A program made the translations under genes and the position numbers. A DNA stretch of 64,000 bases, from the NCBI GenBank assembly GCA_949361645.1, contig OX442421.1:6898888-6962887 (forward strand). Reading direction: 5' to 3'. The DNA comes from Spongilla lacustris. Its lineage: Eukaryota > Porifera > Demospongiae > Spongillida > Spongillidae. Of this stretch, positions 47,927-58,487 are shown piece after piece. The notes beneath the pieces are model-generated. The model was given only the letters and a program-made list of their open reading frames with translations. It was not told the origin of the DNA and did no database searches. The first letter of the stretch is position 1, and every line of letters begins with the position of its first letter.

Positions 47927-49125
47927 GATTCAAACACATAATTTATGCGAAACGACATTTTTGTTGAAACTATTTATAATCAGACTTACAAGCTCCATTA
48001 CTGTGCCTTTGCATGCCAACAAGGTTGTTCACTGTACAGGATCAAAACTAACTTAATCTTGATAGTCACTGATCAGCTTTTGGATATTGCAATTTGACAT
48101 AACCATCAGTTTATAATTTGCGACAAGTATAACTCAGCTGTTGGTGAAAGACCTAGGCTGAGTTAAATTTAGGGATTGTTTGTGTCATGCACATAACAGT
48201 AATGATGATCTGTACACTGCTGGTTGATTTGCTAACTATATTTCAGTGCAAGAGGTTATGAATACGACTTTGTTGATGCCCCTCCCCCTAACAACTATTG
48301 TGCCATCTGTCTTCTTCCTGCTCGAGACCCCCAGCAGACAAGGTGTGAGTGTGCCAAGCTGTATTGCAAGTCATGCTATGATAAACAGAGGAGCACTGCT
48401 GGGGCATGTCCCACATGTTGCCAACCACTGGATGCTTTTCCTGATCACAATATTTCACGAAGGGTGAGAAGTCTGAAAGTGAAATGTAGTTCTAGAAATT
48501 GTCCCTGCTAGGATTGCTTGAAGTACATCTTAAAATATGCATGTAAGCCCATGTTCAAATGGCTATGAAACGCAACTTTTGCCGTAGTACACTTCAGTTT
48601 CACCTTGCTAAGCGGTGTCCCCTTCGACAACATATCTGTGGGTTTTGCAAAAATGAAGGAACCTATAAAGATATGAAAGGTGTCCATCTTTTAGAGTGTC
48701 CTGATAAGATGGCCCCCTGTCCAAATTATGGATGTAAAGTCCGCAGGGTGTTGAGGAAAGACATGAATGACCATCGCTTTCTTTGTCCTAAATGCTGGAT
48801 GCACTTTCAGGTCACTGTGGAAACAGATGGGTGACCATGTAGACCTCCACTCAGTTCAAAGAAGATTAACACTTGAATTGAAATGTATGGCAGATTAACA
48901 TTTTCAAATTCCAGAAATGTGCACCATTAGTAGTGTTCCAAGCAGTTTCTTCAAGTAATGAAGTTTCTAGCAGGGCTTGCGACCTTGCACATACATACCT
49001 TGGAGTGATTCATCATCAAATAACAATTGCACCACATCCATTACGTATATTATCTTACAGGGAGTCACTTCTGACCCACCCAGTACAATCCTACTGTAAC
49101 ACCATGATGCTAGAAGTAAACAAGT
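47927..49125. repeat. Segmental duplication, copy 2 (TRAF part)
   Basis: Direct-repeat partner of 28834-31550. The inverted repeat element of copy 1 (28255-28832) is not included; homology begins just after it (GGGGATTCAAACACA). It ends near 49120, where sequence unique to this copy begins. Confidence 0.85.
48247..48840 (+). pseudogene. TRAF pseudogene (duplicate of TRAF-B exon 2)
   Basis: It starts at a preserved acceptor (TTTCAG|TGCAAGAGG) and the RING is still readable (CAICLLPARDPQQTRCECAK), though CRQP has become CCQP. A 10-bp deletion turns the zinc-finger segment into CCCTGC-TAG, a stop at 48509-48511. More indels follow, an internal segment of the fourth finger is missing, and the MATH domain is gone apart from flanking sequence. 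No first exon is seen. Confidence 0.9.
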
Positions 49126-49198
49126 AATCACAACATTCAATTATGGAAGGGAGGTATGATTTGTACCACTGATGTCAGTTGTATACATTATTTTTAGA

Positions 49199-49199
<1 letters not shown>

Positions 49200-49232
<33 letters not shown>
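49200..49232. repeat. Poly-G run (about 32 G)
   Basis: One of the longest homopolymers in the window, near the left edge of the copy-2-specific 6.4 kb. Confidence 0.9.
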
Positions 49233-49234
<2 letters not shown>

Positions 49235-50029
49235 AAAAAAAAAGTTATAGACAATATCCCAAAAATTCTTAAAATCAAGTTCCAGGTCAACCCCCCGCCT
49301 TAGAACACGCCCATTTTTCGACCACGCCCCTTAAAATCATTACGCAATTGACAATTGACCACACCTACAATGAAGATACAAATTGCAAGCAGGCTTCGTT
49401 GCAGATAGCTGTTGTAGATGTTGTAACTTCGTCGCTTGCAGCTGGAGACGCTGTTTCACTTTTACCTTAGAATATCGCGATACTCAGTCTCTCGTGCCAT
49501 GACGTAATGTACAGGCTGTAGGCCTATCGAATATCACATCCCTGCCCATCAATTAAGGTTTGCGGTACTCCAACAAGATTTTGAAGAATGGCACGCATTA
49601 TCCTAATCGTTCATGACTCGGTAAAGTACTCGTTTAAACAATAGCAGGTGGGGCTTGCTCGCGTGAGGCGTGAGTCGGCTTGACTGTGAACCGTGTAGAA
49701 GCTAGCCGCACATTCCAGACAATTCAACACATTACTAGGGCGCACGCGGGAATGAATACGCTTAGAAAAGCAATCTGCATTCAGTGCAGTGCTATATGTA
49801 CCAGCAGGTACACAGTACTTAGTTACAGTGAAATCAGTCAGGCTTATCGGTGCTGTCCCCAACAGACCATAGAATCTCGAAGCCAGTACTACTGTGCATG
49901 TCTTGTTAAAATAAAAAAATAAAAACACCCCCATTCGACCATGCCTAGCTGTCATTCTGCCTGAGCCAAGGTTTTCCCCAGAACTTGACCAGAAGAGTGA
50001 TAAATCTCCGTGTTTGCACTCTACATACA

Positions 50030-50995
50030 AGTAGCTATGCATGCCTAACTCAGATTGGAGTGTCACATGACTTGGACCATGCACCCTTGAAGACCATGCC
50101 TGTCCCTATGTCCCAGCCAAAGTGAGTGGGTCAGTCTATCCCCAGGAGAGCATTGGACGTCAGAGTTTGCACTCTGCACACATGTAGCTGTGCATGTTTG
50201 ACTGTCTTGAGTGTGTCACATGACTTGAACCACACCCCCTTGAGGACCGTGCCTCCCACTCTGTCCCAGCCAAGGTGAGTGAGTCAGTCTATCCCCAGGA
50301 GAGCATTGGACCTCAGAGTTTGCACTCTGCACACATGTAGCTGTGCATGTTTGACTGTCTTGAGTGTGTCACATGACTAGAACCACACCCCCTTGAGGAC
50401 TGTGCCTGCCACTATGTCCCAGCCAAGGTGAGTGAGTCAGTCTATCCCCAGGAGAGCATTGGACCTCAGAGTTTGCACTCTGCACACATGTAGCTGTGCA
50501 TGTTTGACTGTCTTGAGTGTGTCACATGACTTGAACCACACCCCCTTGAGGACCGTGCCTGCCACTCTGTCCCAGCCAAGGTGAGTGAGTCAGTCTATCC
50601 CCAGGAGAGCATTGGACCTCAGAATTTGCACTCTGCACACATGTAGCTGTGCATGCCTGACTCTACTGAATGTGTCACATGACTTGAACCACACCCCTTG
50701 AGGACCATGCCTGTCACTATGTCTCAGCTAAGGTGAGTGGGTCAGTCTATCCCCAGGAGAGCATTGGACCTCAGAGTTTGCACTTTGCACACATGTAGCT
50801 GTGCATGGTTGACTGTTCTGAGTGTGTCACATGACTTGAACCACACCCCTTTGAGGACCATGCTTGTCACTATGTCCCAGCCAAAGTGAGTGGGTCAGTC
50901 TTGGACCTCTGAGTTTGCACTCTGCACACATGTAGCTGTGCATGCCTGACTCTACTGAGTGTGTCACATTACTTGAACCACACCCCCTTGAGGTA
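50030..50995. repeat. 155-bp satellite array, left (six units)
   Basis: Units contain CAGTCTATCCCCAGGAGAGC, TTTGCACTCTGCACACATG and GTGTCACATGACTTGAACC. They start at about 50131, 50285, 50439, 50594 and 50742, and the last one is truncated. Confidence 0.9.
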
Positions 50996-51034
50996 TCTTC
51001 ATACACATTCATGCACTGTTAATTATACTGTAGA

Positions 51035-53755
51035 ATGTTTCAGTTACGCCGCAACATGTATGCTCCAGACTACAACCTGCATATGAACTGTGTGCATTTG
51101 TGGTAAGTAGTACAACTTTTCACTGATATGGATATAGTTATTTATCAAATTTGCAGGTTCATCATGGAAGGCACACTGATACAGGACACTGTAACTTACA
51201 ATTACAATTAAATACGTAATATTTATTTAAATTACTATTAGATATGTGTACTGTGAGAAGCAAGGACAAGTGGATTCAGTACAGTGACACTTCTGTTAAT
51301 GTCATAGCATCATTTGCTCACATTTCATCTTGTGAAATTGAGGTACAGAATTGGATATAAGGGCAGGGAATATGACTATAAAACACAGGGGAATACTTGC
51401 ATTGCAATATATACAACTTCTATAACTTATGTAAGTGTCAAAACTAAAAAAAGTGAAATAAATAACTGCAAATTGTCCGTTTAGGCTACACTTCAGAGAG
51501 TGGATATCAATCACGACCCAAGTCAAAAGTGCATTGTATGTTTAAGGCAAATCTGTAACAATATTTTATATTGATTCCATTGAAGGATTATGCTGGCTTA
51601 CCATTGCACGTAGCAAGTGAGGTATAGCACATGGGACATGTTGTGCACAAATATCAGTTTAATAAGCCACAAACGTGTACAGTTAATGTCCAAGATACCA
51701 CATCCACATCGGTCTTTTCAACTTGAAAGGCAAGATCTCACTAGACTGATGTCTGGTGAATGTCTTGATTCAAAGGTAAGTTTAATTCCATGTCATGGTC
51801 ACTTAATAAAATTATATACCACAGGTAATTTCAGCCTACTTGACATTATTGCAGACTACAGCAGTGAAGGTTAGCAATTTGCTGCCATTTTAAATTTAAT
51901 TCTATAGATTATATTCAGATGGGCAAGAAGATGATCTGCTTTGATCCAAAATTTTTGCCTGTGCTTAAGGCTAAAGGATACCCAGCAGTTCGAAGACATA
52001 CCAAGGTTGCAATAATATAACTGAAATGTTGCAGTTTATAGTGAAAAAATATTGTTAGGGAGAAAACATTCTGAAATTTGACAAACTTTTTTTCCCAATA
52101 ATACACAAGCCTCAACACTGGAGTTTACTGGTTAAGTATTGTATTGTTCCAAAAATGCAGTTAGTTACACAAATATCTTTACAGATTGTATATGCCCCAG
52201 TGACAGAACCATCACTAGTATAGATTCATTACATTTTGGTGATATACAGATTCAGTGAACTGGATATGGTGAGCACCACAGCTAGCTAGGCACTTTGTCC
52301 CCTCATCAATTGCAAAATATGCCAACACCCATTCATGAAGGTTATACTTGTGTGCCGAAGTACAATATCGCCTAAAGGAACATCTTTGCAGTGATGAGTG
52401 GAAGTTCAGTGATTCAGTGGTAATAAGGACCTGTTGTATGGGAGTGTTACCATAATTTATTTCTAATTACAGTCCAGTTCACTTCCAATGCAAGAGAACT
52501 CAACAGACTGTGGTTTTTTGTGTGCTTTGTAAGTCCCATAACTAGTTGTATTGTCTAAACGTATTACTTTGTATTGATTGATCTTAACATTAAAAAATCA
52601 CTTTTCTATATGTAATACATGTAGTAAATTAATTTCATTTTCTTTCTAGGCAGCAAGACTAAACCTGGAAAATTCGCATTATTTTCACAATCAGGTATGA
52701 CAAGATATACTTGGTTTTATGGTCTTAATCAGTGTCCAACAGGAAATGATGAATAGATTTTGACTGCAAATGGTGCATGAATTAAGGAAAGCTGTACTGT
52801 ATCCATTATGTAATCATCAGAACCTTGATGTTAAAAACTCAGGTCTGAAAAAGCAAGTGACTTTGAAGCCATAATAAAACTTTTTGTTTCAGAAATTGAA
52901 CATTGCAAAATGGATACTGCAGCAAAGATTGGTATGTTAACGAAGCATGTTTTTTGAAATTTATTGCTCTGTAATCCTTTTAGAACAGCATTTTGGTGAT
53001 GATGTCATCAGACACATGGAAGAAGTTAACAGTGATAACGGGTAAGCAAAAGAAAACATGGCTACTTCATTTAAGATTATATTGATTTGGCTAGTGATGG
53101 TGGCTGTCATGCATATACTTGCATGAAGTTGAAACTGATGATAGTACCAATGAGGATGAACATGTTTTCTACACTGATTTGGATATTCTGGTGCCTAATT
53201 TCATCAATGGACCTGATCCAGATGACATTTTTGCACTAAGATGGGGAAAAGACCTGTATATGAGGAACTTTCCGAAGTTGAAAAGAAAAACCTTACAGTA
53301 AGCAAAGTTATAATGCAAATCACTTGACTGGTTTAAAAATATTTGTTCTCTTAATATAAGCATTCAATTTCCATTTCAAAGATCAGCAATTCACAATGTT
53401 GTAAGGGATCTTGAGGTACATGTGTATAAACATCATTGTATAAACATTCAGTGGACATAATGATCTCTCTAGCCAACTATTCATGCAATAGTAAGCAAAG
53501 AAATATCTCTGATCTGGAAACACATACTGGTGCTATTAAAGAACTGCATAATATTGATCTATACTGGCCTTTGATGGAGTGCTATGATATGGTAGGTTTG
53601 TTTCCTACATGCAACATATTTTTACATTGATATACTCTCTACACAATAGGTGCTAGAAATCTTTTACTATTTACAACAAGTTGAAAGTGATGTGAAACAA
53701 CGAACATCCTTATCATTGTCACCATTAAACAAACTTGTTATTTGGCCAGAGGTAG
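51035..53755 (+). pseudogene. Ulp1/SENP-like cysteine protease gene (peptidase C48), decaying
   Basis: Several small plus-strand exon-like blocks lie between splice-like sites. 51035-51102 gives MFQLRRNMYAPDYNLHMN. About 51683-51775 gives LERQDLTRLMSGECLDSK. 51827-51870 gives VISAYLTLLQTTAVK. About 51908-52005 gives MICFDPKFLPVLKAKGYPAV. About 52186-52260 gives IVYAPVTEPSL, a stop, then IHYILVIYRFSELDM. About 52471-52528 gives LPMQENSTDCGFLCA. The order matches Ulp1 proteases: the L-x-x-L-x-x-G-E-W-L-N-D start (here GECLDS), VI..Y, the His block, then Q-x-N-x-x-D-C-G with the oxyanion Gln and catalytic Cys. The family removes SUMO-type modifiers, and many transposons carry a copy. A TAG at 52221-52223 and imperfect phases argue for decay. 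Acidic downstream exons (53119-53299, EVETDDSTNEDEHVFYTDLD) and 53650-53752 (VLEIFYYLQQVESDV) may belong to it. The exon model is tentative. Confidence 0.5.
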
Positions 53756-53989
53756 TACCCTTTATCAACCATTTTCCCTCATACATCGGTACTTTCCATG
53801 CAGATCGTTGTAGCTCTACTGATGAAGACCTTTCATATGGAGAGACAAACTGCCATACATCACTTTCTCGACCACAGTTTGCCTCTAATGAAATGACTTT
53901 ATTTTTACATATTCATTACTTACTTTTTTAGGCAGACTCAGAAAACTGACTTATTTAATAATGTACCACAAATGTCACATAGTCATGCT

Positions 53990-54770
53990 CCATAATAACC
54001 AACCTTGGTAGGTACAGAGTGACAAGCACGGTCCTCAAGGGTGTGTGGCTCAAGTCATGTGTCACACTCAGTACAGCCAGGCATACATAGCTACATGTGT
54101 GCAAAGTGCAAACTCTGAGGTCCAATGCTCTCCTGGGGATAGACTGACCCATTCACCTTGGTTGGGACAGAGTGACAGGCATGGTCCTCAAGAGTGTGTG
54201 GTTCAAGTCATGTGACACACTCAAAACAGTCAAACATGCACAGCTGCATGTGTGCAGAGTGCAAACTCAGATGTCCATTGCTCTCCTGAGGATAGACTGA
54301 CTCACTAACCTTGGCTGGGACATAGTGACAGGCATGGTCCTCAAGGGTGTGTGGTTCAAGTCATGTGACACACTCAGTAGAGTCAGGCATGTATAGCTAC
54401 ATGTGTGTAGAGTGCAAATTCTGAGGTCCAATGCTCACCTGGGGATAAACTGACCCACTCACTTTGGCTGGGACAGAGTGACAGGCATGGTCCTCAAGGG
54501 TGTGTGGTTCAAGTCATGTGACACACTCAGTAGAGTCAGGCATGCATTGTTACATGTGTGCAAAATGCAAACTCAGAGGTCCAATGCTCTCCTGGGGATA
54601 GACTGACCCACTCACTTTGGCTGGGACAGAGTGACAGGCATGATCCTCAAGGGTGTGTGGTTCAAGTTGTTTGACACACTCAGTACAGTCAAACATGCAT
54701 AGCTACATATGTGTAGATTGCAAACACAGAGGTCCATTGCTTTCCTGGTGAAAACTGACCCATTAGCCTT
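53990..54770. repeat. 155-bp satellite array, right (five units, inverted)
   Basis: This is the reverse complement of the left array units: GCTCTCCTGGGGATAGACTG, CATGTGTGCAGAGTGCAAA and GGTTCAAGTCATGTGACAC. Confidence 0.9.
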
Positions 54771-54790
54771 GGCTAGGAATTATCGTATAT

Positions 54791-55600
54791 AATATTCTAA
54801 TGCTCTTCTAGTCCCCAGACTTATGGTTATGTAATAACGCACAAAAATTTGCGTAGCAAACGCTTGTGCTTTTGTATCGCGCATGACTATACTCAGCCTT
54901 TCTCACGAATGATGTGGTGATTGGTTAGGAATGTGCGGCTGAGGAATGTGGGGCTATGTGACCATTGTAGTATAGTGACGTGAGTTCATGCATGTTACTT
55001 AGTACCAGGTGTAATAGCAGTATCCGTGGCTTACTAGCGTTAGTATAGTCTTTACTTTGCGACACTTCGATTGTTGCACTAAACTGTAGTTGGGTAGTGA
55101 ATTGATGTCATCATAGATATTAATATCTATGATGTCATCTATATGAAGGCAACGCCCACGAATCGTGTCTCAGTCACGTGATAATATGCTTTCCACGATG
55201 AAATAGCTTACAATCGCACTAGATAGGCAGTTAAGCCCTATCTTTGCACGAATTGGACACCCATGAACACTACAAACAATATGATTCCATCATTATGTTG
55301 CTGTAGTGCGAGCAAAAGTGCAAAAAAAAATATTTTAAGAAAAGTGATGAATTTTTTTCAAAAAATTTTTTTTGGCTCAGACCCTCCCCCCCCCCTAACT
55401 TTGATACCTCATAACTTTTTTTTCTTAACCCCCCTGAAAAAAAGAATAGCATATTCGTACGAGTGATGCTCTCAATGAGCTCTTCAAAGTTGGGGGATGG
55501 TGTCTTCCACTTTGTTTTTTGCCCCCACCCCCCCCCCCCCCCCCCACCCCCCCTCGCATTCAACTGAAATGAATCATTATCTGTGTCTCTGACTTCTGCA
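54791..55600. other. Remainder of the copy-2-specific insertion, no gene seen
   Basis: It holds a near-palindrome at 55104-55139 (GATGTCATCATAGATATT and its near complement) and poly-A/T and poly-C tracts (55387-55396, 55530-55553). Homology to copy 1 resumes at about 55595 (CTTCTGCATCATC). Confidence 0.5.
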
Positions 55601-55710
55601 TCATCCATCATCACTGCATCATTCAATGAGTCTGTAATGTGCACCTACCTTGCATTTAGGTGTAGGTGACTGCATTGGTTCAGACCTCAACCACATTATG
55701 TTAACAACCA

Positions 55711-55825
55711 CAAGGGCATAGGAACAGGGGCTTAACACATATTCTCACCATACATGGAATTATTGGGTGATAATATGGCGATCATTGTAGCGAAGCCTCC
55801 TCCCCCCCCTGTTCCTATGCCCTTG
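55711..55825. mobile_element. 115-bp MITE specific to duplication copy 2
   Basis: Perfect 20-bp terminal inverted repeats: CAAGGGCATAGGAACAGGGG at the left and its reverse complement at the right. The same place in copy 1 (about 31606-31616) lacks the element, so it inserted after the duplication. Confidence 0.85.
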
Positions 55826-55948
55826 CTGCATACATGTAGAAATTACCATTATCTTCTATACTAATCACCTCACTAAGGAACATGACCTCCACCAATAACC
55901 ACACAGTGTATTAAACTCACACAACAAAAAGTCCACAAAACTAGAATG

Positions 55949-56882
55949 TCATGATTTAGAACTACTACTCATCTCGATCTCTGCATATGCCTTAGTTGTG
56001 AGCAAAGTGGAGATTATAAGAAAGCTTGGCCTCTTTTCGGGCTGCTTGTGCCAACAGGCCCTCATAAGTCTCACTATGATGCTGGGGGCACCCCTAGGTG
56101 GGGCTAGGCGGAATCCCTCAGACACCTTGGATATGCACTCCTCATTGGTCATGTTTGGATATGGGACCTTGCTGGGGTTAAACATCTCCCACATCAGAAT
56201 ACCATAACTCCATACATCAGAGGCAACAGAAAATTTTCTTCTCTGAATGCTTTCTGGAGCCACCCATCGAACAGGTAAAGGAGCATTCCCTGTAGACTGG
56301 TATATGCTGTTTTTTTCAGGTAACTTCCTGAGGAGACCAAAGTCTGCCACTTTGCAGACCTCATTCTCTCTCACCAGCACATTCCTTGCAGCTAGGTCCT
56401 GAGGAGGAGGAGGTGGAGGAACGAGGGGTTAGCTTGACGAATATCATACAGACACCATATTGGGCAGACAATGCAAACTGGTCTTCCACAGTAACAAAAT
56501 ATCAACATCTCCATCCATAAGCATGCATCATCATTAAATGTAGGAGTGCTGGACTCCCAACAGTGGATCGGGGAGGGGGGGGGGGGGGGGGGGGCAGTGG
56601 TTTAAGACCATGACATGGGGTCAGGATATAACCGTTAGACTTTATTCCAAAAAATGGTTAAAAACTCCCTAAACTATCATAATTCGAGCTCTAACTTCAA
56701 ATTATGCCTTGATAGCCAGGTGCAAAGCATTAAATTGTGTGGTAAATATGTTTAACAGATGTGTTACTGACATTTAAAATTTATTTTGAGCGTTGGAAAG
56801 TAATTAAAGTAGATATATTCTGATTCCTAACCCTTTCTTATAGGCACTGGTATAATTCTTATATGCATAGCACATTATGGTG

Positions 56883-56955
<73 letters not shown>

Positions 56956-58450
56956 GTGTGTGTGTGTGTGCGTGTGTGTGTGTGTGCGTGTGTGTGTGTG
57001 TGTTGTGTGTGTGTTGTGTGTGTGTGTGTGTGCGTGTGTGTGTGTGTGTGTGTGTACATAGATAATGATTATGGAATTACTACTGACGTCACGCTATATG
57101 CTGTACCCATAACTGTTCGGCTACACACATATAAAATGCCCATGCAACTAACAACGTGAAGTACCTTATGTACTGTATAGTTGCATTGGACCTTCTCTAC
57201 ACTATTAATACGTTTTTGTCTTTCTGTTCCAGAGGGAGATAGTTTATACATGCATGTAGATTCTTTTATGTAGTATATACTGCAAGCAAAGCTGCAACGA
57301 GCAAACTAGTAATTTTAATAAGATTATACTGCATGGTTGCGGAATGTACGCCCAAGTGCCTTAGGCAACAGAGGTTTGGTTGTACAAAAACGCTATAAAC
57401 ACCAGTGACTTACGAATGTTACGATACAAATCGGAACTTAACTTATAGCCGACGACCGAAGGATTAGTACATGATGAAGTTTAGAAGTAACATCGAGGCC
57501 GCCACCAGACAATTTATGAACGACGAAGGAATAGTGAACTAGTCTGTAAGTTTTAATTGATGGGTTTATCGCTTTCGCACCCTTAGGCTTAGGACTAGAT
57601 TAAACAAACAAGTAAAAGAGCGAAAGTACATGTACACAAAAATCCTTTATAGAGTATACAAGATCAACCATTCCATAGCGATACATTCTCGACTATACAC
57701 ATGTAAATACCTGATGTTAATGATAAACCAACCGTTGCTCAGAGTTAAGTCAAGATGATAATGATGATAATGAATCAAAGATGAAGTGGAAGAGATCGAA
57801 AAGTACAAGATGAAGTGAGTACCAGCACAATTGCTCTACTCCATGCATTGAGCCAACAGATGCTTTGTTTACTCTTATAAGCAGAAGTGCAAAAAATACC
57901 AATTCATTAATTACACATGACAGCCTTGTAGCTGCAATACCATCAGGTCTCAAGTTGTTCCACAAGGAAATGCTTAGCAGTGAGATAAGTTTAGATGCTG
58001 CTCTTTTTATGTTATCTATACTAACCTTAGTTGAAGACCAAAGTAGACTTAACAGCCCACTACAGGCTAATGCAGCCTTTGATTTGAGAATAACCTATTA
58101 GCATCTATCTTTCATGAACTGAGATACATTCATGATTATTTTGATCATATTAAGTATAAAGAATCTTGATTTTATTGCCTCGATTTTGATTTAAAACTAT
58201 TTTGGAATCATTATTAAATTTTATTTAGTTCCTATTTAGCATGACATAAATGTGCTATTATAACGTATCAGTTCATTAAAATAATGGAAATCTGTTAAAT
58301 GTGGTTAATCCTACTTGATCTTGATTAACTTTATTTAATAACTTACATCATTTTGTATCACCTCATTACATATCCAGATACAAACAAGTTGGTCATATTT
58401 GTATCCCATAATCTGTAAATGTCCTGGTCAGCTATGGTTTTAAACCACTG

Positions 58451-58487
<37 letters not shown>

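Larger units (their letters stand above)
49935..54790. mobile_element. Candidate DNA transposon with inverted satellite arrays and a Ulp1-like gene
   Basis: Two tandem arrays of one family of about 155-bp units, in opposite orientation (50030-50995 and 53990-54770), enclose 3 kb with plus-strand exon-like segments that include a Ulp1/SENP protease. The whole lies inside about 6.4 kb (49120-55595) that the first duplication copy lacks. Inverted flanks around a protease gene fit a DNA transposon with long subterminal repeats. No transposase was recognised, and exact termini and target duplication are not resolved. Confidence 0.5.
56541..58487. mobile_element. 1.9-kb insertion in the last intron of kinase copy 2
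   Basis: Copy 1 runs uninterrupted from CATCATCATTAAATAC to AGCACCTCCTCCTGCCTC (33640-33675). Copy 2 has 1.9 kb between the same flanks. The ends carry related inverted sequences (CAGTGGTTTAAGACCATGAC at left, GGTTTTAAACCACTGTT at right), each next to a long poly-G run. Inside are a TG microsatellite (56884-57055) and an open frame at about 57860-58101 (SAKNTNSLITHDSLVAAIPS) with no recognised family. Confidence 0.6.

Noticed and set aside
56859..57159. Cys/Val or Thr/His repeat frames
   Set aside because: Translations of the TG microsatellite.
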